In this document: piece after piece, positions 8,766 to 17,241 of the stretch
Layout: each line of letters starts with the position of its first letter
Numbering within the stretch: position 1 is the stretch's first letter
Assembly (NCBI GenBank): GCA_023393065.1
Contig: JAEWMX010000003.1
Span: 1-48,467, forward strand
From: Bacillota bacterium
Lineage (GTDB): Bacteria > Bacillota_I > Bacilli_A > RFN20 > CAG-826
Direction of reading: 5' to 3'
Length of the DNA: 48,467 nucleotides
Notes under the pieces: generated by a model
Told to the model about the DNA's origin: nothing
The model's input: only the letters and a program-made list of their open reading frames with translations
Databases searched by the model: none
Program-made: the position numbers and the translations under genes

Positions 8766-9605
8766 CTAGTGATTACTCAAAACCTTGATTTCTTTATAAT
8801 GTCGATAAAACGATTCTTTCTCTTGCGGTGGTGGCACTTTCATATAATCTCCATAATACAACTTTAAATATTCATCTATATTTTCTGGACCGGTAAATTT
8901 TTCGCCCTCAAAAAATATCGGGGTTGGTGTGCCGTAAATTGTTTTTTTTGTAACCATACGTGAATATGGATATTTGCTAGGCATATCACAGACAAGATCG
9001 GAATCGGTACTATTATATTTTTGCATGCATAGATCTTCTCTCTTATTGATGTATCTCAAAGGTATGAAAAAAAGAGCCCATCGAATAAGCGTCTTAATAA
9101 TTCTCTTATATTTCAAAAAACCTTCAGTAAATACTCTTCCTTGTTTATAATAACGAAGCTTGCGGTAAAACAGAATTCTATTTGCCTGTTTTTTTTGCTT
9201 TCGCACTTCATTGGGAGCTTTATCCAAAGGGGCAATGTCAATATAGATTCCTGGATGATCCTTCATTCTTTCTCTTACTTTTGAATCAGCATAGATAATC
9301 TCAGTGTTGTTTATGTAAATCTTGGCGTGTGGATTATAGTGATGCCTTTCGATTTTATAATTTGCTAAAAAATATTTATTATCTAGGTCTTTTTTACACA
9401 CTTCCATAAATTTTTCATAGTCATCTCTTGGCATAATGATGTCAATGTCTGGATCCCACGGGATAAAGCCGCCATGCCGAACTGCGCCCAGCATGGTTCC
9501 AGCAGCCAAATAGTAATTAATGTGATACAACTCACAAATACGACGAAATTCAATTAATAGTGGCATTTGCGCTAATTGAAACGCTCGAAATTCTTGTTTG
9601 TCCAT
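8766..9605 (-). CDS. LicD family phosphotransferase
   Basis: LicD proteins are nucleotidyltransferase-fold enzymes that move a phospho-alcohol such as phosphocholine from its CDP carrier onto a glycan. The family signature is clear at residues 36-60: GTMLGAVRHGGF, IPW, then DPDID and MPR, with the metal-binding Asp pair conserved; the usual WDDDID reads WDPDID. The rest (279 residues in total) has the YIDIAPLDKAP segment also common in the family. The gene follows the CDP-glycerol-forming enzyme by two bases, and no choline-uptake or choline kinase genes are nearby. I therefore infer that the donor is more likely CDP-glycerol than CDP-choline, giving phosphoglycerol side groups. The family call is firm; the substrate is not. 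Confidence 0.88.
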   Translation of the reverse strand: MDKQEFRAFQLAQMPLLIEFRRICELYHINYYLAAGTMLGAVRHGGFIPWDPDIDIIMPRDDYEKFMEVCKKDLDNKYFLANYKIERHHYNPHAKIYINNTEIIYADSKVRERMKDHPGIYIDIAPLDKAPNEVRKQKKQANRILFYRKLRYYKQGRVFTEGFLKYKRIIKTLIRWALFFIPLRYINKREDLCMQKYNSTDSDLVCDMPSKYPYSRMVTKKTIYGTPTPIFFEGEKFTGPENIDEYLKLYYGDYMKVPPPQEKESFYRHYKEIKVLSNH

Positions 9606-9607
9606 CT

Positions 9608-10006
9608 TTATTTTTTATCATCTGCGTGAATGTCATTTTTGATTTTGGTAGTTGATATTTCGGGTGTTCTTGCCAAATATACAACTTCGCAATAGTCCTT
9701 AAGGAAGTCAAATTTACCAGTCCAATCGTTGCCCATTACAAAAATATCAACACCATATAATCGCACATCTTTTATTTTTTGCTGCCAATCATTTTCGGGG
9801 ATAACTAAATCTACATAACGAATGGATTCAAGCAGTTTTTTTCTTATTTCATAAGAAAAATAGCATTTTTTACCTTTTTTCTCGTTAAATTCATTTGTGG
9901 ATAAGGCCACAATTAAATAATCTCCTAATTGCTTTGCTCTTTGAAGAAGATTTATATGACCATAATGCAACAAATCGAAAGTACCATACGTAATTACCCT
10001 TTTCAT
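9608..10006 (-). CDS. tagD: glycerol-3-phosphate cytidylyltransferase
   Basis: It makes CDP-glycerol from CTP and glycerol-3-phosphate. The 132-residue length is that of TagD/Gct. GTFDLLHYGH (8-17) gives the HxGH nucleotide-binding motif, GNDWTGKFDFL contributes to the substrate pocket, and RTPEISTTKI (113-122) is the second cytidylyltransferase signature with the ISTT element. CDP-glycerol usually feeds teichoic acid or capsule glycerophosphate transfer. No TagB/TagF-type polymerase is in the window, so the adjacent LicD protein is the obvious user. It starts the AT-rich block and follows the hydrolase gene after 11 bases. Confidence 0.93.
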   Translation of the reverse strand: MKRVITYGTFDLLHYGHINLLQRAKQLGDYLIVALSTNEFNEKKGKKCYFSYEIRKKLLESIRYVDLVIPENDWQQKIKDVRLYGVDIFVMGNDWTGKFDFLKDYCEVVYLARTPEISTTKIKNDIHADDKK

Positions 10007-10017
10007 AGTTTTCTCCT

Positions 10018-10959
10018 CTACTTTATCATCGATTCCGCTTTAGCATGCTCTGCTTTCAAGAACTTCAAAACATCTTGATATACTTGCTTGTTATCAGTTT
10101 CATTCAAAACCTCGTGTCTCATGTTTGGGTAGATGATGGTTTCAACATCATGGATGCCAAGCCTTTTATATAATCTTGCAAGCTTAATCGGTCCTTTTGA
10201 TTTATTGCCAACTGGGTCCTCCGCTCCAGCAATGATGAGAATAGACATATCCTGCCGTATCTTCCTCATAAATTTGGGTTTATGTAGACGGTTGAGACCT
10301 TTCAAGAACTCACGGTAGAAGCTCTTCTTTGACTCGAAGAGGAACCCGCACTTTGGATCTTCGTTATAACGACGGACATTTTCTTCGTTGACACTCAGCC
10401 AGTCGGTTTTCGTTTTACGATTCTTGACAGAAGCGGTATATGGACCAAGCATTAGATTCCGTAAAAACTTTGATGGTTGCTTGCGATTTTTCTTATTGAC
10501 GATTAGGCGCGACAAAAAGTATCCAATGCTAATCATCAGACGATTTGGTCCGTTGGTACCGCTTAAGATAACTTTATTAACGTGTTCGGTATATCTTTGA
10601 ATATAGTCTTGAACGATAAAGCTGCCCATTGAGTGACCAAACAAGTAAGTCGGTAGAACTGAGACTCTAAGTTTCTCAACTAGTTCGTCGGTGTTTTTAA
10701 CTGTTTTGGAAAATCCAGAAACCGGCCAAACACCAAGTTCCTCGGGTTCATTCGCGTTTTCGCCTTGGCCATAATGATCGACGCAGTACACATTATAACC
10801 ATTCTCATTTAGAAAGTTCGCAAAATGGTCGTAGCGAAGCGAATGCTCTTCCATGCCGGTGAGAATTACGACATTCGCGATTGGTTTTTCAATCGTCCAT
10901 GAATGCCCAAAAAGCTCTTCTCCATTTTTTAGTGTTAGTTTAACTTTGTCTCTTGCCAT
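10018..10959 (-). CDS. alpha/beta hydrolase, lysophospholipase/monoacylglycerol-lipase type
   Basis: A 313-residue serine hydrolase of the Hydrolase_4 group. The nucleophile elbow GHSMG places Ser110. Asp248 in AGAEDPVG and His282 in NMRHEVLNE complete a plausible triad at the expected spacing. The early TGMEEHSLRYDHFANFL segment matches the HG-type oxyanion region of monoacylglycerol lipases. No signal peptide is seen, so it is probably cytosolic or membrane-peripheral, acting on lysolipids or acylglycerols. It lies between galE and tagD; a link to glycerolipid or glycerophosphate supply is possible but is inference only. Confidence 0.85.
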   Translation of the reverse strand: MARDKVKLTLKNGEELFGHSWTIEKPIANVVILTGMEEHSLRYDHFANFLNENGYNVYCVDHYGQGENANEPEELGVWPVSGFSKTVKNTDELVEKLRVSVLPTYLFGHSMGSFIVQDYIQRYTEHVNKVILSGTNGPNRLMISIGYFLSRLIVNKKNRKQPSKFLRNLMLGPYTASVKNRKTKTDWLSVNEENVRRYNEDPKCGFLFESKKSFYREFLKGLNRLHKPKFMRKIRQDMSILIIAGAEDPVGNKSKGPIKLARLYKRLGIHDVETIIYPNMRHEVLNETDNKQVYQDVLKFLKAEHAKAESMIK

Positions 10960-10998
10960 ATCTTTTCCTCTTTATCCATTATAAGTCATCAATACAAT

Positions 10999-12015
10999 CT
11001 ATTCATAACCATTGGGGTTATTCTTCTGCCAATTCCAGGCGTCTTGGCAACAATCTTCTATCGATAGATTTGCTTTCCAACTTATTTCATTAAGCGCCTT
11101 TTCGCAGTTTGCATAGTTCTCGTCGATGTCACCATCTCTTCTCGGCCCGATAACATAAGGTATTTTAATGCCAGTTACTTTTTCAAAAGCTTTGACTAAT
11201 TCTAATACCGACGTGCCTTTGCCGGTGCCAAGATTATAAATCTTTAAGCCCAACTTGTCTTTAATAACTTTTAATGATGCAAGGTGCCCTTTGGCCAAAT
11301 CGACAACATGGATATAATCACGAACTCCTGTGCCATCCGGTGTCTTATAGTCATCTCCAAAGACATTGAGCTGTTTTCTTTTGCCAATCGCTACCTGAGT
11401 GATAAAAGGCATTAGGTTGTTAGGAATATCGTTTGGATCCTCGCCCAATAAGCCACTGGGATGCGCTCCAATAGGATTAAAGTAACGAAGAATCACAATA
11501 TTCATGTCTTTATCTTTTTTATATTCGGCTTGCAGCAACTTTTCGATTTCAATCTTGGTTTGGCCGTAGGGATTCGTGGCCTTCTTGATTGGGTCGCTTT
11601 CATAAAGCGGAACGCGGTCCGAAACGCCATAGACGGTCGCTGATGACGAGAAGACGATATTCTTAACTCTGAATTCTCTCATGACCTTTAGCAATACTTT
11701 TGAAGAACCAATGTTGTTGTCGTAATACAGTTCGGGCTTTTCGACCGACTCCCCCACCGCTTTCAAACCAGCGAAGTGGATAACGGCATCAATCTTATGG
11801 CTTTGAAAAATGGCTTTAACTTTTTCTTCATCTCGTAAGTCTGCGAGGTAAAAAATAGGTCTCACACCCGTTATTCTTTCGATGCGGTCCAACACCAAAA
11901 GTTTTGAATTCACCAAGCTATCGACAATGATAACTTCATAGCCGGCATTGATGAGTTCAACACTGGTGTGCGAACCGATAAAACCCGTTCCGCCTGTTAC
12001 TAAAATCGTTTTCAT
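10999..12015 (-). CDS. galE: UDP-glucose 4-epimerase
   Basis: It interconverts UDP-glucose and UDP-galactose. The extended SDR fold is clear: GGTGFIGSH (8-16) binds NAD, SSSATVYG (123-130) carries the catalytic Ser/Thr, and the Tyr150-xxx-Lys154 pair lies in NPYGQTK. The GTGVRDYIHVVDLAKGH block and the 338-residue length are standard for bacterial GalE. It begins seven bases after gatB and likely shares its transcript, while feeding UDP-galactose to glycan synthesis further down. Its base composition looks like the housekeeping genes rather than the AT-rich locus. Confidence 0.95.
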   Translation of the reverse strand: MKTILVTGGTGFIGSHTSVELINAGYEVIIVDSLVNSKLLVLDRIERITGVRPIFYLADLRDEEKVKAIFQSHKIDAVIHFAGLKAVGESVEKPELYYDNNIGSSKVLLKVMREFRVKNIVFSSSATVYGVSDRVPLYESDPIKKATNPYGQTKIEIEKLLQAEYKKDKDMNIVILRYFNPIGAHPSGLLGEDPNDIPNNLMPFITQVAIGKRKQLNVFGDDYKTPDGTGVRDYIHVVDLAKGHLASLKVIKDKLGLKIYNLGTGKGTSVLELVKAFEKVTGIKIPYVIGPRRDGDIDENYANCEKALNEISWKANLSIEDCCQDAWNWQKNNPNGYE

Positions 12016-12022
12016 CTCTCTT

Positions 12023-13450
12023 CTACCTTTTCTTTAACTCTTCTAAAAGAAGTTTGCTAGTTAACCCCGGATTGACTTTTCCTTGTGATCTTTTCATGAC
12101 TTGGCCGACTAAGAAACCTAAAGCGCGATCTTTGCCTTCTTTGTAGTCCTTGATTGAATCTGGGAATGCTTCTAACACGTCTTTTACATAAGTAAGAATA
12201 ACATCATCATCATTAATTTGCGTGCTGATTCCAAGCTTTTCCTTAGCTTCCTTAACTGATGACGAGTTTGTTAACATTTCTTGAAAAATATCTCTTCCCT
12301 GTTTATTTGATATCTCTTTGGCTTCAATCATGTTGACGAGGGTCGCTAATTGCGAAGGGGATATAAAGAAATTTTCAATAGGAATGTTGCGCTTATTTAA
12401 ATAAGCCAGAACCTCGCCGGTGACCCAGTTCGCTAACGGCTGATAATAGGTGGTGAATGTCGCCGCATCATCATAATATTTTGAGAGGTCTTTACTTTGT
12501 AAAATAATACCTGCTTCGCGATCATTTATTCCTTGTACTTCTAAATATCTTTTTTCTTTTACTTGGGCGAGTTCGGGACAAGTCGAAATTGCACTATTGA
12601 TGAAATCAGCACTTAAACTTATTGGAACGATGTTTGGCTCAACAAAATACTTATAATCAACGGCATCGGTTTTGACGCGCATCGTCACCGTTTCTTTTAA
12701 GGTTTCGTCAAAGCGCCGCGTCTCTTGAATGATGGGCGTGCCAGTCAAAAGCAATCCTTCTTGGCGTTTGATTTCGAAATCAATCGCCTTTTGGATATTA
12801 GCAATACTGTTTAAATTCTTGATTTCAACTTTCGTGCCTAACTTTTCGCTGCCGATCGGCCGAATCGAAATATTCACGTCGCAGCGAAGTGATCCTTCTT
12901 CCATCTTGCCGTCGCTGACATCAGCATAGATGACAATCGAGCGAATGGCTTCGACATACTTCATCGCCTCCTCGCCGGAACGGATATCGGGTTTGGAGAC
13001 AATTTCGATTAGAGGCACACCGGAGCGATTGTAATCAAGAAGAGTGTATTCACTAAAGTGAAGCTGTTTGCATGTATCTTCTTCAAGATGCAATCTCTCG
13101 ATGGCAATTCTTCGAATGGCATCGGTCTTAATGTCCAAATAGCCCTCGCTCCCAAGAGGACGCTTGTTTTGAGTTATTTGATAGCCTTTAGGAAGATCGC
13201 TATAGAAGTAGTTCTTACGATCAAAAACAAGCAAGTTATCAATGCTCATATGCAAAGCATTGGCGATTCTAATCGCATTGATGACGGCTTGCTTGTTGAC
13301 GGTCGGCATCGTTCCCGGCAAGGCGATGTCGTTTGGTGACACTAGGGTATTTGGTTCCATGCCAAATTCGACGGGAGCATTAGAAAACATCTTGCTCCTC
13401 GTTTTCATCTCGACATGGATTTCTAATCCGATGACCGCTTCGAAATTCAT
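12023..13450 (-). CDS. gatB: aspartyl/glutamyl-tRNA amidotransferase subunit B
   Basis: GatB recognises misacylated Glu-tRNAGln or Asp-tRNAAsn and activates the amide-forming step. The 475-residue protein opens with the family block (VIGLEIHVEMKTRSKMF), has the DRKNYFYSDLPKGYQITQ segment, the conserved EIVSKPDI and EGSLRCDVNIS segments, and the GatB/YqeY tail domain ending in QGKVNPGLTSKLLLEEL. Its start overlaps the gatA stop by four bases. Since an asparaginyl-tRNA synthetase is encoded at 26043-27443, the amidotransferase probably serves mainly Gln-tRNAGln formation here. Confidence 0.96.
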   Translation of the reverse strand: MNFEAVIGLEIHVEMKTRSKMFSNAPVEFGMEPNTLVSPNDIALPGTMPTVNKQAVINAIRIANALHMSIDNLLVFDRKNYFYSDLPKGYQITQNKRPLGSEGYLDIKTDAIRRIAIERLHLEEDTCKQLHFSEYTLLDYNRSGVPLIEIVSKPDIRSGEEAMKYVEAIRSIVIYADVSDGKMEEGSLRCDVNISIRPIGSEKLGTKVEIKNLNSIANIQKAIDFEIKRQEGLLLTGTPIIQETRRFDETLKETVTMRVKTDAVDYKYFVEPNIVPISLSADFINSAISTCPELAQVKEKRYLEVQGINDREAGIILQSKDLSKYYDDAATFTTYYQPLANWVTGEVLAYLNKRNIPIENFFISPSQLATLVNMIEAKEISNKQGRDIFQEMLTNSSSVKEAKEKLGISTQINDDDVILTYVKDVLEAFPDSIKDYKEGKDRALGFLVGQVMKRSQGKVNPGLTSKLLLEELKKR

Positions 13451-14907
13451 AATCTCGCTGTCCTGATACTCAAGTTATAAAAGCCGGTAATATCTTCGAT
13501 AACATTCGCAATTTGCAAGAGTTTAGTCTCATTAAATGGTTTCGCCGTCAAATTACCTCCAAACGGAAGGTTACCCTTAAAGCCGATGGGAATAGTAATT
13601 GATGGGAAGCCACCAAAGTTACCGATAACCATGTGATTATCAGCAATTAAATACTCGTCAGATAGGCGATCTGAGGCTTCGCCGATTTTGGGCGCCGGTG
13701 TCGGCGATGCCGGAAGGAAAATGGCGTCGTATTCTTTAAAGATTTCGTTGACGCGATCAACGATCATTCTCCGCACCTTTTGAGCTCTTAAAAACAGGAC
13801 TTCCTGGTTTTCGCGCATGAGGCAAAAACTTCCGATGACGAAACGCCGCTTAATTAATTCCGAGAAACCTTTGGTGCGGGCCTTTGACATCGATTCATCA
13901 TATGTCTTGCCATTAAAATACGGACCAAACTTGATGCCATCAAGATTGGCGTTGTTGCTCGTGGCTTCCGCGCAGGAGATGACGACATAAGTCGGAAAAA
14001 GAGCTTCTAATAATTTCCGATCAATCGATACATATTCGACCTTGGCTCCTCTGATTTTTAAAGAAGCGATCGTCTTTTGAAAAGCGGCATTGATGCTTTT
14101 GTCATATATCGAATCGACGATCTCTTTAATGACGGCGATTCGAACGCCCTTAATATCGGTGGTTAATAATTTTGTATAATCGTCGACCGGAATGTCGCTC
14201 GATGTCGCGTCTTGAATGTCTCTTCCAGCTAGAAGATTTAAAACATGCGCGGCATCATAAACGCTACGCGTAAAATAGCCGACATGATCAAGCGAAGTCG
14301 CAAACGGAAAGAGGCCTAAACGCGATACGCGGCCCCATGTTGGTTTCAAGCCAACGAGTCCGGCGTAGCTCGCGGGTTTGCGAATTGAATCGCCGGTATC
14401 AGAGCCTAAAGCAAAAGGCACGATTGAAGCCGCAACGGCGGCGGCCGAACCGCATGAAGAACCGCCGATTAAATGTTCCTTTTGTTTATCGTAAGGATTG
14501 TAAGTCGTGCCTAGATGACCGGTCGTGCCCGAACCGCCCATCGCTAATTCATCGAGGGTTGTTTTGCCAATCGGAATGGCTTTTGCATCGAGTAATTTCT
14601 TAACGACGGTCGCGTCAAAAACAGGAACATAGTCTTTTAATATATTGCTGCTCGCAGTCGTCGGAACATCCTTCGTCGAAAAATTATCTTTGATAACAAA
14701 GGGAATACCCCAAAAGAGATTATCGGCTTCTGGCTCCTTGAGTTTGATCGCCATATCAAGGGCTTCTTTTTCCATGATGTATTCAAAGGCATTATTGCTA
14801 TCAGCTTTAGCTCTTAAAAGCGCCTCTTTGACCAAATCTAAAGGGGTAACCGTTTTCTTGACGAGCTCGTTATGGAGTTCGCGAATCGTTAAATCGAGGA
14901 ATTCCAT
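13447..14907 (-). CDS. gatA: aspartyl/glutamyl-tRNA amidotransferase subunit A
   Basis: GatA is the amidase-signature subunit that releases ammonia from glutamine for GatB. By position the Ser-cisSer-Lys triad is Lys73 (VIKDN), Ser150 (GGSSCGS) and Ser174 (GSDTGDSIRKPAS). Two positions differ from the commonest textbook motif: Cys152 where Gly is usual and Asp173 where Gly is usual just before the nucleophile. The catalytic residues are kept, so activity is expected; the Asp form is, as far as I recall, common in Mollicutes and relatives. The 486-residue length is normal. The gene lies directly after gatC with no gap and overlaps gatB. Confidence 0.95.
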   Translation of the reverse strand: MEFLDLTIRELHNELVKKTVTPLDLVKEALLRAKADSNNAFEYIMEKEALDMAIKLKEPEADNLFWGIPFVIKDNFSTKDVPTTASSNILKDYVPVFDATVVKKLLDAKAIPIGKTTLDELAMGGSGTTGHLGTTYNPYDKQKEHLIGGSSCGSAAAVAASIVPFALGSDTGDSIRKPASYAGLVGLKPTWGRVSRLGLFPFATSLDHVGYFTRSVYDAAHVLNLLAGRDIQDATSSDIPVDDYTKLLTTDIKGVRIAVIKEIVDSIYDKSINAAFQKTIASLKIRGAKVEYVSIDRKLLEALFPTYVVISCAEATSNNANLDGIKFGPYFNGKTYDESMSKARTKGFSELIKRRFVIGSFCLMRENQEVLFLRAQKVRRMIVDRVNEIFKEYDAIFLPASPTPAPKIGEASDRLSDEYLIADNHMVIGNFGGFPSITIPIGFKGNLPFGGNLTAKPFNETKLLQIANVIEDITGFYNLSIRTARL

Positions 14908-15204
14908 CTAGCCGACCACCTTTGGAACTTTTATCTGCCCCGCAGATTTATTTTTCGCATTGCGAAGAGCCTCGTCTTTTGTTAAAGGTTTGCTCGGAAT
15001 GTCGTCTCTTAGATAAGAGGTCGTGCATTCAAAAGGAAAGACCATCGGTTCATAATCGTCGACGCCTTCGATCTGGCCGATTAGTTGCATCTGCTTAATA
15101 ACGACATCAAATTCTTTTAAAAGGGTGTCGTATTCTTCTTCCGACATATCGAAAAGAAGTCTTTTCGCCGCGTCTTTTAATACTTCCTTGGTTATTTCTT
15201 TCAT
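14908..15204 (-). CDS. gatC: aspartyl/glutamyl-tRNA amidotransferase subunit C
   Basis: GatC is the small belt-like subunit that holds GatA and GatB together. The 98-residue chain has the expected pattern: an N-terminal helical segment with ITKEVLKDAAKRLLFDMSEEE, a middle QLIGQIEGVDDYEPMVF segment, with IEGVD in place of the usual IDTEGVEP-like turn, and a C-terminal LRDDIPSKPLTKDEAL and VPKVVG tail. Small size, synteny and these segments make the call secure. A weak ribosome site and about 39 bases separate it from ligA, so it may be co-transcribed with pcrA-ligA. Confidence 0.92.
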   Translation of the reverse strand: MKEITKEVLKDAAKRLLFDMSEEEYDTLLKEFDVVIKQMQLIGQIEGVDDYEPMVFPFECTTSYLRDDIPSKPLTKDEALRNAKNKSAGQIKVPKVVG

Positions 15205-15243
15205 AATTAGTGTCTTTTATAAACTCAATGTATCATAACACTT

Positions 15244-17241
15244 TCATTCTTCATTTTGAAGAAGGCGCAAAAATTCCTCTTCGTCCATAATTTGAACGCC
15301 CAATGCTTGGGCTTTGTCTAATTTAGAACCCGCTTCGCTTCCGTAGATGACGATGTCAGTCAATTTGGAGACGGAACCAGCAACCTTTGCCCCTAGGTTT
15401 TCTAATATCGTCGTCGCTTCTTTTCTTCCGTATTTAATCATCGTCCCCGTCAAGACTATGGTTTTACCATAAAAGGGCGAAGACTTACTCATGACATCTT
15501 GCCCAAGATATTCCATATTTAAGCCGTTTTGTCTTAAATCATCAATCAAGGATAAACTTTGCTCGCTATGGAAATAATCATAAATTGATTTGGCAACGAC
15601 CGGTCCGACATCATCGACGAGCAACAAGTCTTCGATGCTCAACTCCTTAAAACTATCAAGAGAATGAAAGCGCCTCGCCAAGACTTTAGCCATCTTTTCG
15701 CCAACCTCTTTGATGCCTAAACCAAACAGGAGCTTTTCAAGCGAGTGGGATTTGGACTTTTCAATTGCAGAAAGCAGATTATCAATCGATTTATCGCTCC
15801 AACCATCGATTTCGACAATCTCACTACGATGATTCTCCAAGCGATAGATATCAGCAATCGAAGTAATAAACTTTTGATTAAAGAATTGCTCCACCACTTT
15901 TTCGCCCATCCCGTCGATATCCATCGCGTCGCGGGAGGCATAGTGAATGATGCCTTCAATCTGCTTGGCGGGACAATGGGGATTGCGGCAAAAATGCATG
16001 GCCTCGACTTTTTCGAGTTTCGAATCGCATACTGGGCAGTTATCAATCATCTTAAAGTCGCGGACTTGATCATCACGTCTTTCCATTAATGGGCGGACGA
16101 CTTCGGGGATAACATCTCCGGCTTTTCGCAAAGTGACGAAATCGCCGATTTTAAGCTTTTTATCATATATGAAGTCTTCATTATGAAGCGTCGCTCTCTG
16201 AACGAGCGAACCGGCGACGCGGACCGGTTCCAAAACGGCGTTAGGAGTGATCTTGCCCGTTCTTCCAACCGTAAAAACAATGTCGATTAAACGGGTTGTC
16301 ACTTCTTCCGGTGGAAACTTATAAGCAATCGCCCAGCGCGGTGTTTTAGCAGTATATCCAAGTTCATTATAGTAGTTTAAATTATCGACCTTGATGACGA
16401 TGCCATCAATGTCGTAAGGAAGTGAATTGCGCTTGTTATGATACTCATCAACATAGGCGATAACTTCATCAATATCCTTGCAAAGACGGCGTTCTTTATT
16501 TGTTTTAAAACCTAATTTTTCTAGATATGAGAGGGCTTCGCTATGCTTTTTGATGCCAAAATCGGTAGCGTTAACAAAGTAATACCAGTAGGCATCTAGT
16601 TTACGGGATGCGGCGATTTTGGAATCGAGTTGGCGAATCGAACCGGCTGCGGCATTGCGGGCATTAGCGAGCAACGGTTCCCCTTTTTCCTTACGAACCC
16701 TATTGAGCTCGATCAGCGAGGCCTTCGGCATAAAGACTTCACCGCGTATTTCTAAATTACCGGCTTCTTTGATTTGCATCGGTATCGATTTGATCGTCAC
16801 TAGATTATGGGTGACATTCTCGCCGACGGTTCCATCGCCTCTTGTGACGGCATAATTAAGTTTCCCATCAACATAGTCAAGCGAGATGGCCAAACCGTCG
16901 ATTTTCATCTCGCATACGTAATTGACAGAAGATATTCCTAGCGCTTCTTTAACTTTGCGGTCAAAGTCGCGAATATCCTGTTCGTTAAAAGCATTGGCTA
17001 AAGACAGCATGCTCCGCTTGTGGGTGATCTTTTCGAATTCCGACAAGACTTTGCCACCAACTCTTTGCGTCGGTGAAAACGGCGACTTGAGTTCGGGATT
17101 TTTCTCTTCGAGAAGAATTAACTCAGTAATTAGACGATCGTATTCGGCGTCGCTGACACTCGGGTTATCGAGAACATAATATTCGTGATTGTATTGTTCT
17201 AGCAGTTTGGTGAGTTCCAGGACTCTCTCTTTGTCGCTCAT
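15244..17241 (-). CDS. ligA: NAD-dependent DNA ligase
   Basis: It seals nicks in replication and repair using NAD+. The domains are in canonical order: Ia domain (1-70), adenylation domain with the KIDG motif (catalytic Lys113), OB fold (IVFTVGRTGKITPNAVLEPV region), a four-cysteine zinc site (CPVC and CRNPHCPAK), helix-hairpin-helix repeats, and a C-terminal BRCT domain (YGKTIVLTGTMIKYGRKEA onward). The 665-residue length is typical. Its start overlaps the pcrA stop by four bases, the common pairing in Bacilli. Confidence 0.97.
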   Translation of the reverse strand: MSDKERVLELTKLLEQYNHEYYVLDNPSVSDAEYDRLITELILLEEKNPELKSPFSPTQRVGGKVLSEFEKITHKRSMLSLANAFNEQDIRDFDRKVKEALGISSVNYVCEMKIDGLAISLDYVDGKLNYAVTRGDGTVGENVTHNLVTIKSIPMQIKEAGNLEIRGEVFMPKASLIELNRVRKEKGEPLLANARNAAAGSIRQLDSKIAASRKLDAYWYYFVNATDFGIKKHSEALSYLEKLGFKTNKERRLCKDIDEVIAYVDEYHNKRNSLPYDIDGIVIKVDNLNYYNELGYTAKTPRWAIAYKFPPEEVTTRLIDIVFTVGRTGKITPNAVLEPVRVAGSLVQRATLHNEDFIYDKKLKIGDFVTLRKAGDVIPEVVRPLMERRDDQVRDFKMIDNCPVCDSKLEKVEAMHFCRNPHCPAKQIEGIIHYASRDAMDIDGMGEKVVEQFFNQKFITSIADIYRLENHRSEIVEIDGWSDKSIDNLLSAIEKSKSHSLEKLLFGLGIKEVGEKMAKVLARRFHSLDSFKELSIEDLLLVDDVGPVVAKSIYDYFHSEQSLSLIDDLRQNGLNMEYLGQDVMSKSSPFYGKTIVLTGTMIKYGRKEATTILENLGAKVAGSVSKLTDIVIYGSEAGSKLDKAQALGVQIMDEEEFLRLLQNEE

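Noticed and set aside
13058..13339. Plus-strand frames inside gatB
   Set aside because: Complement shadows of a conserved gene without ribosome sites.
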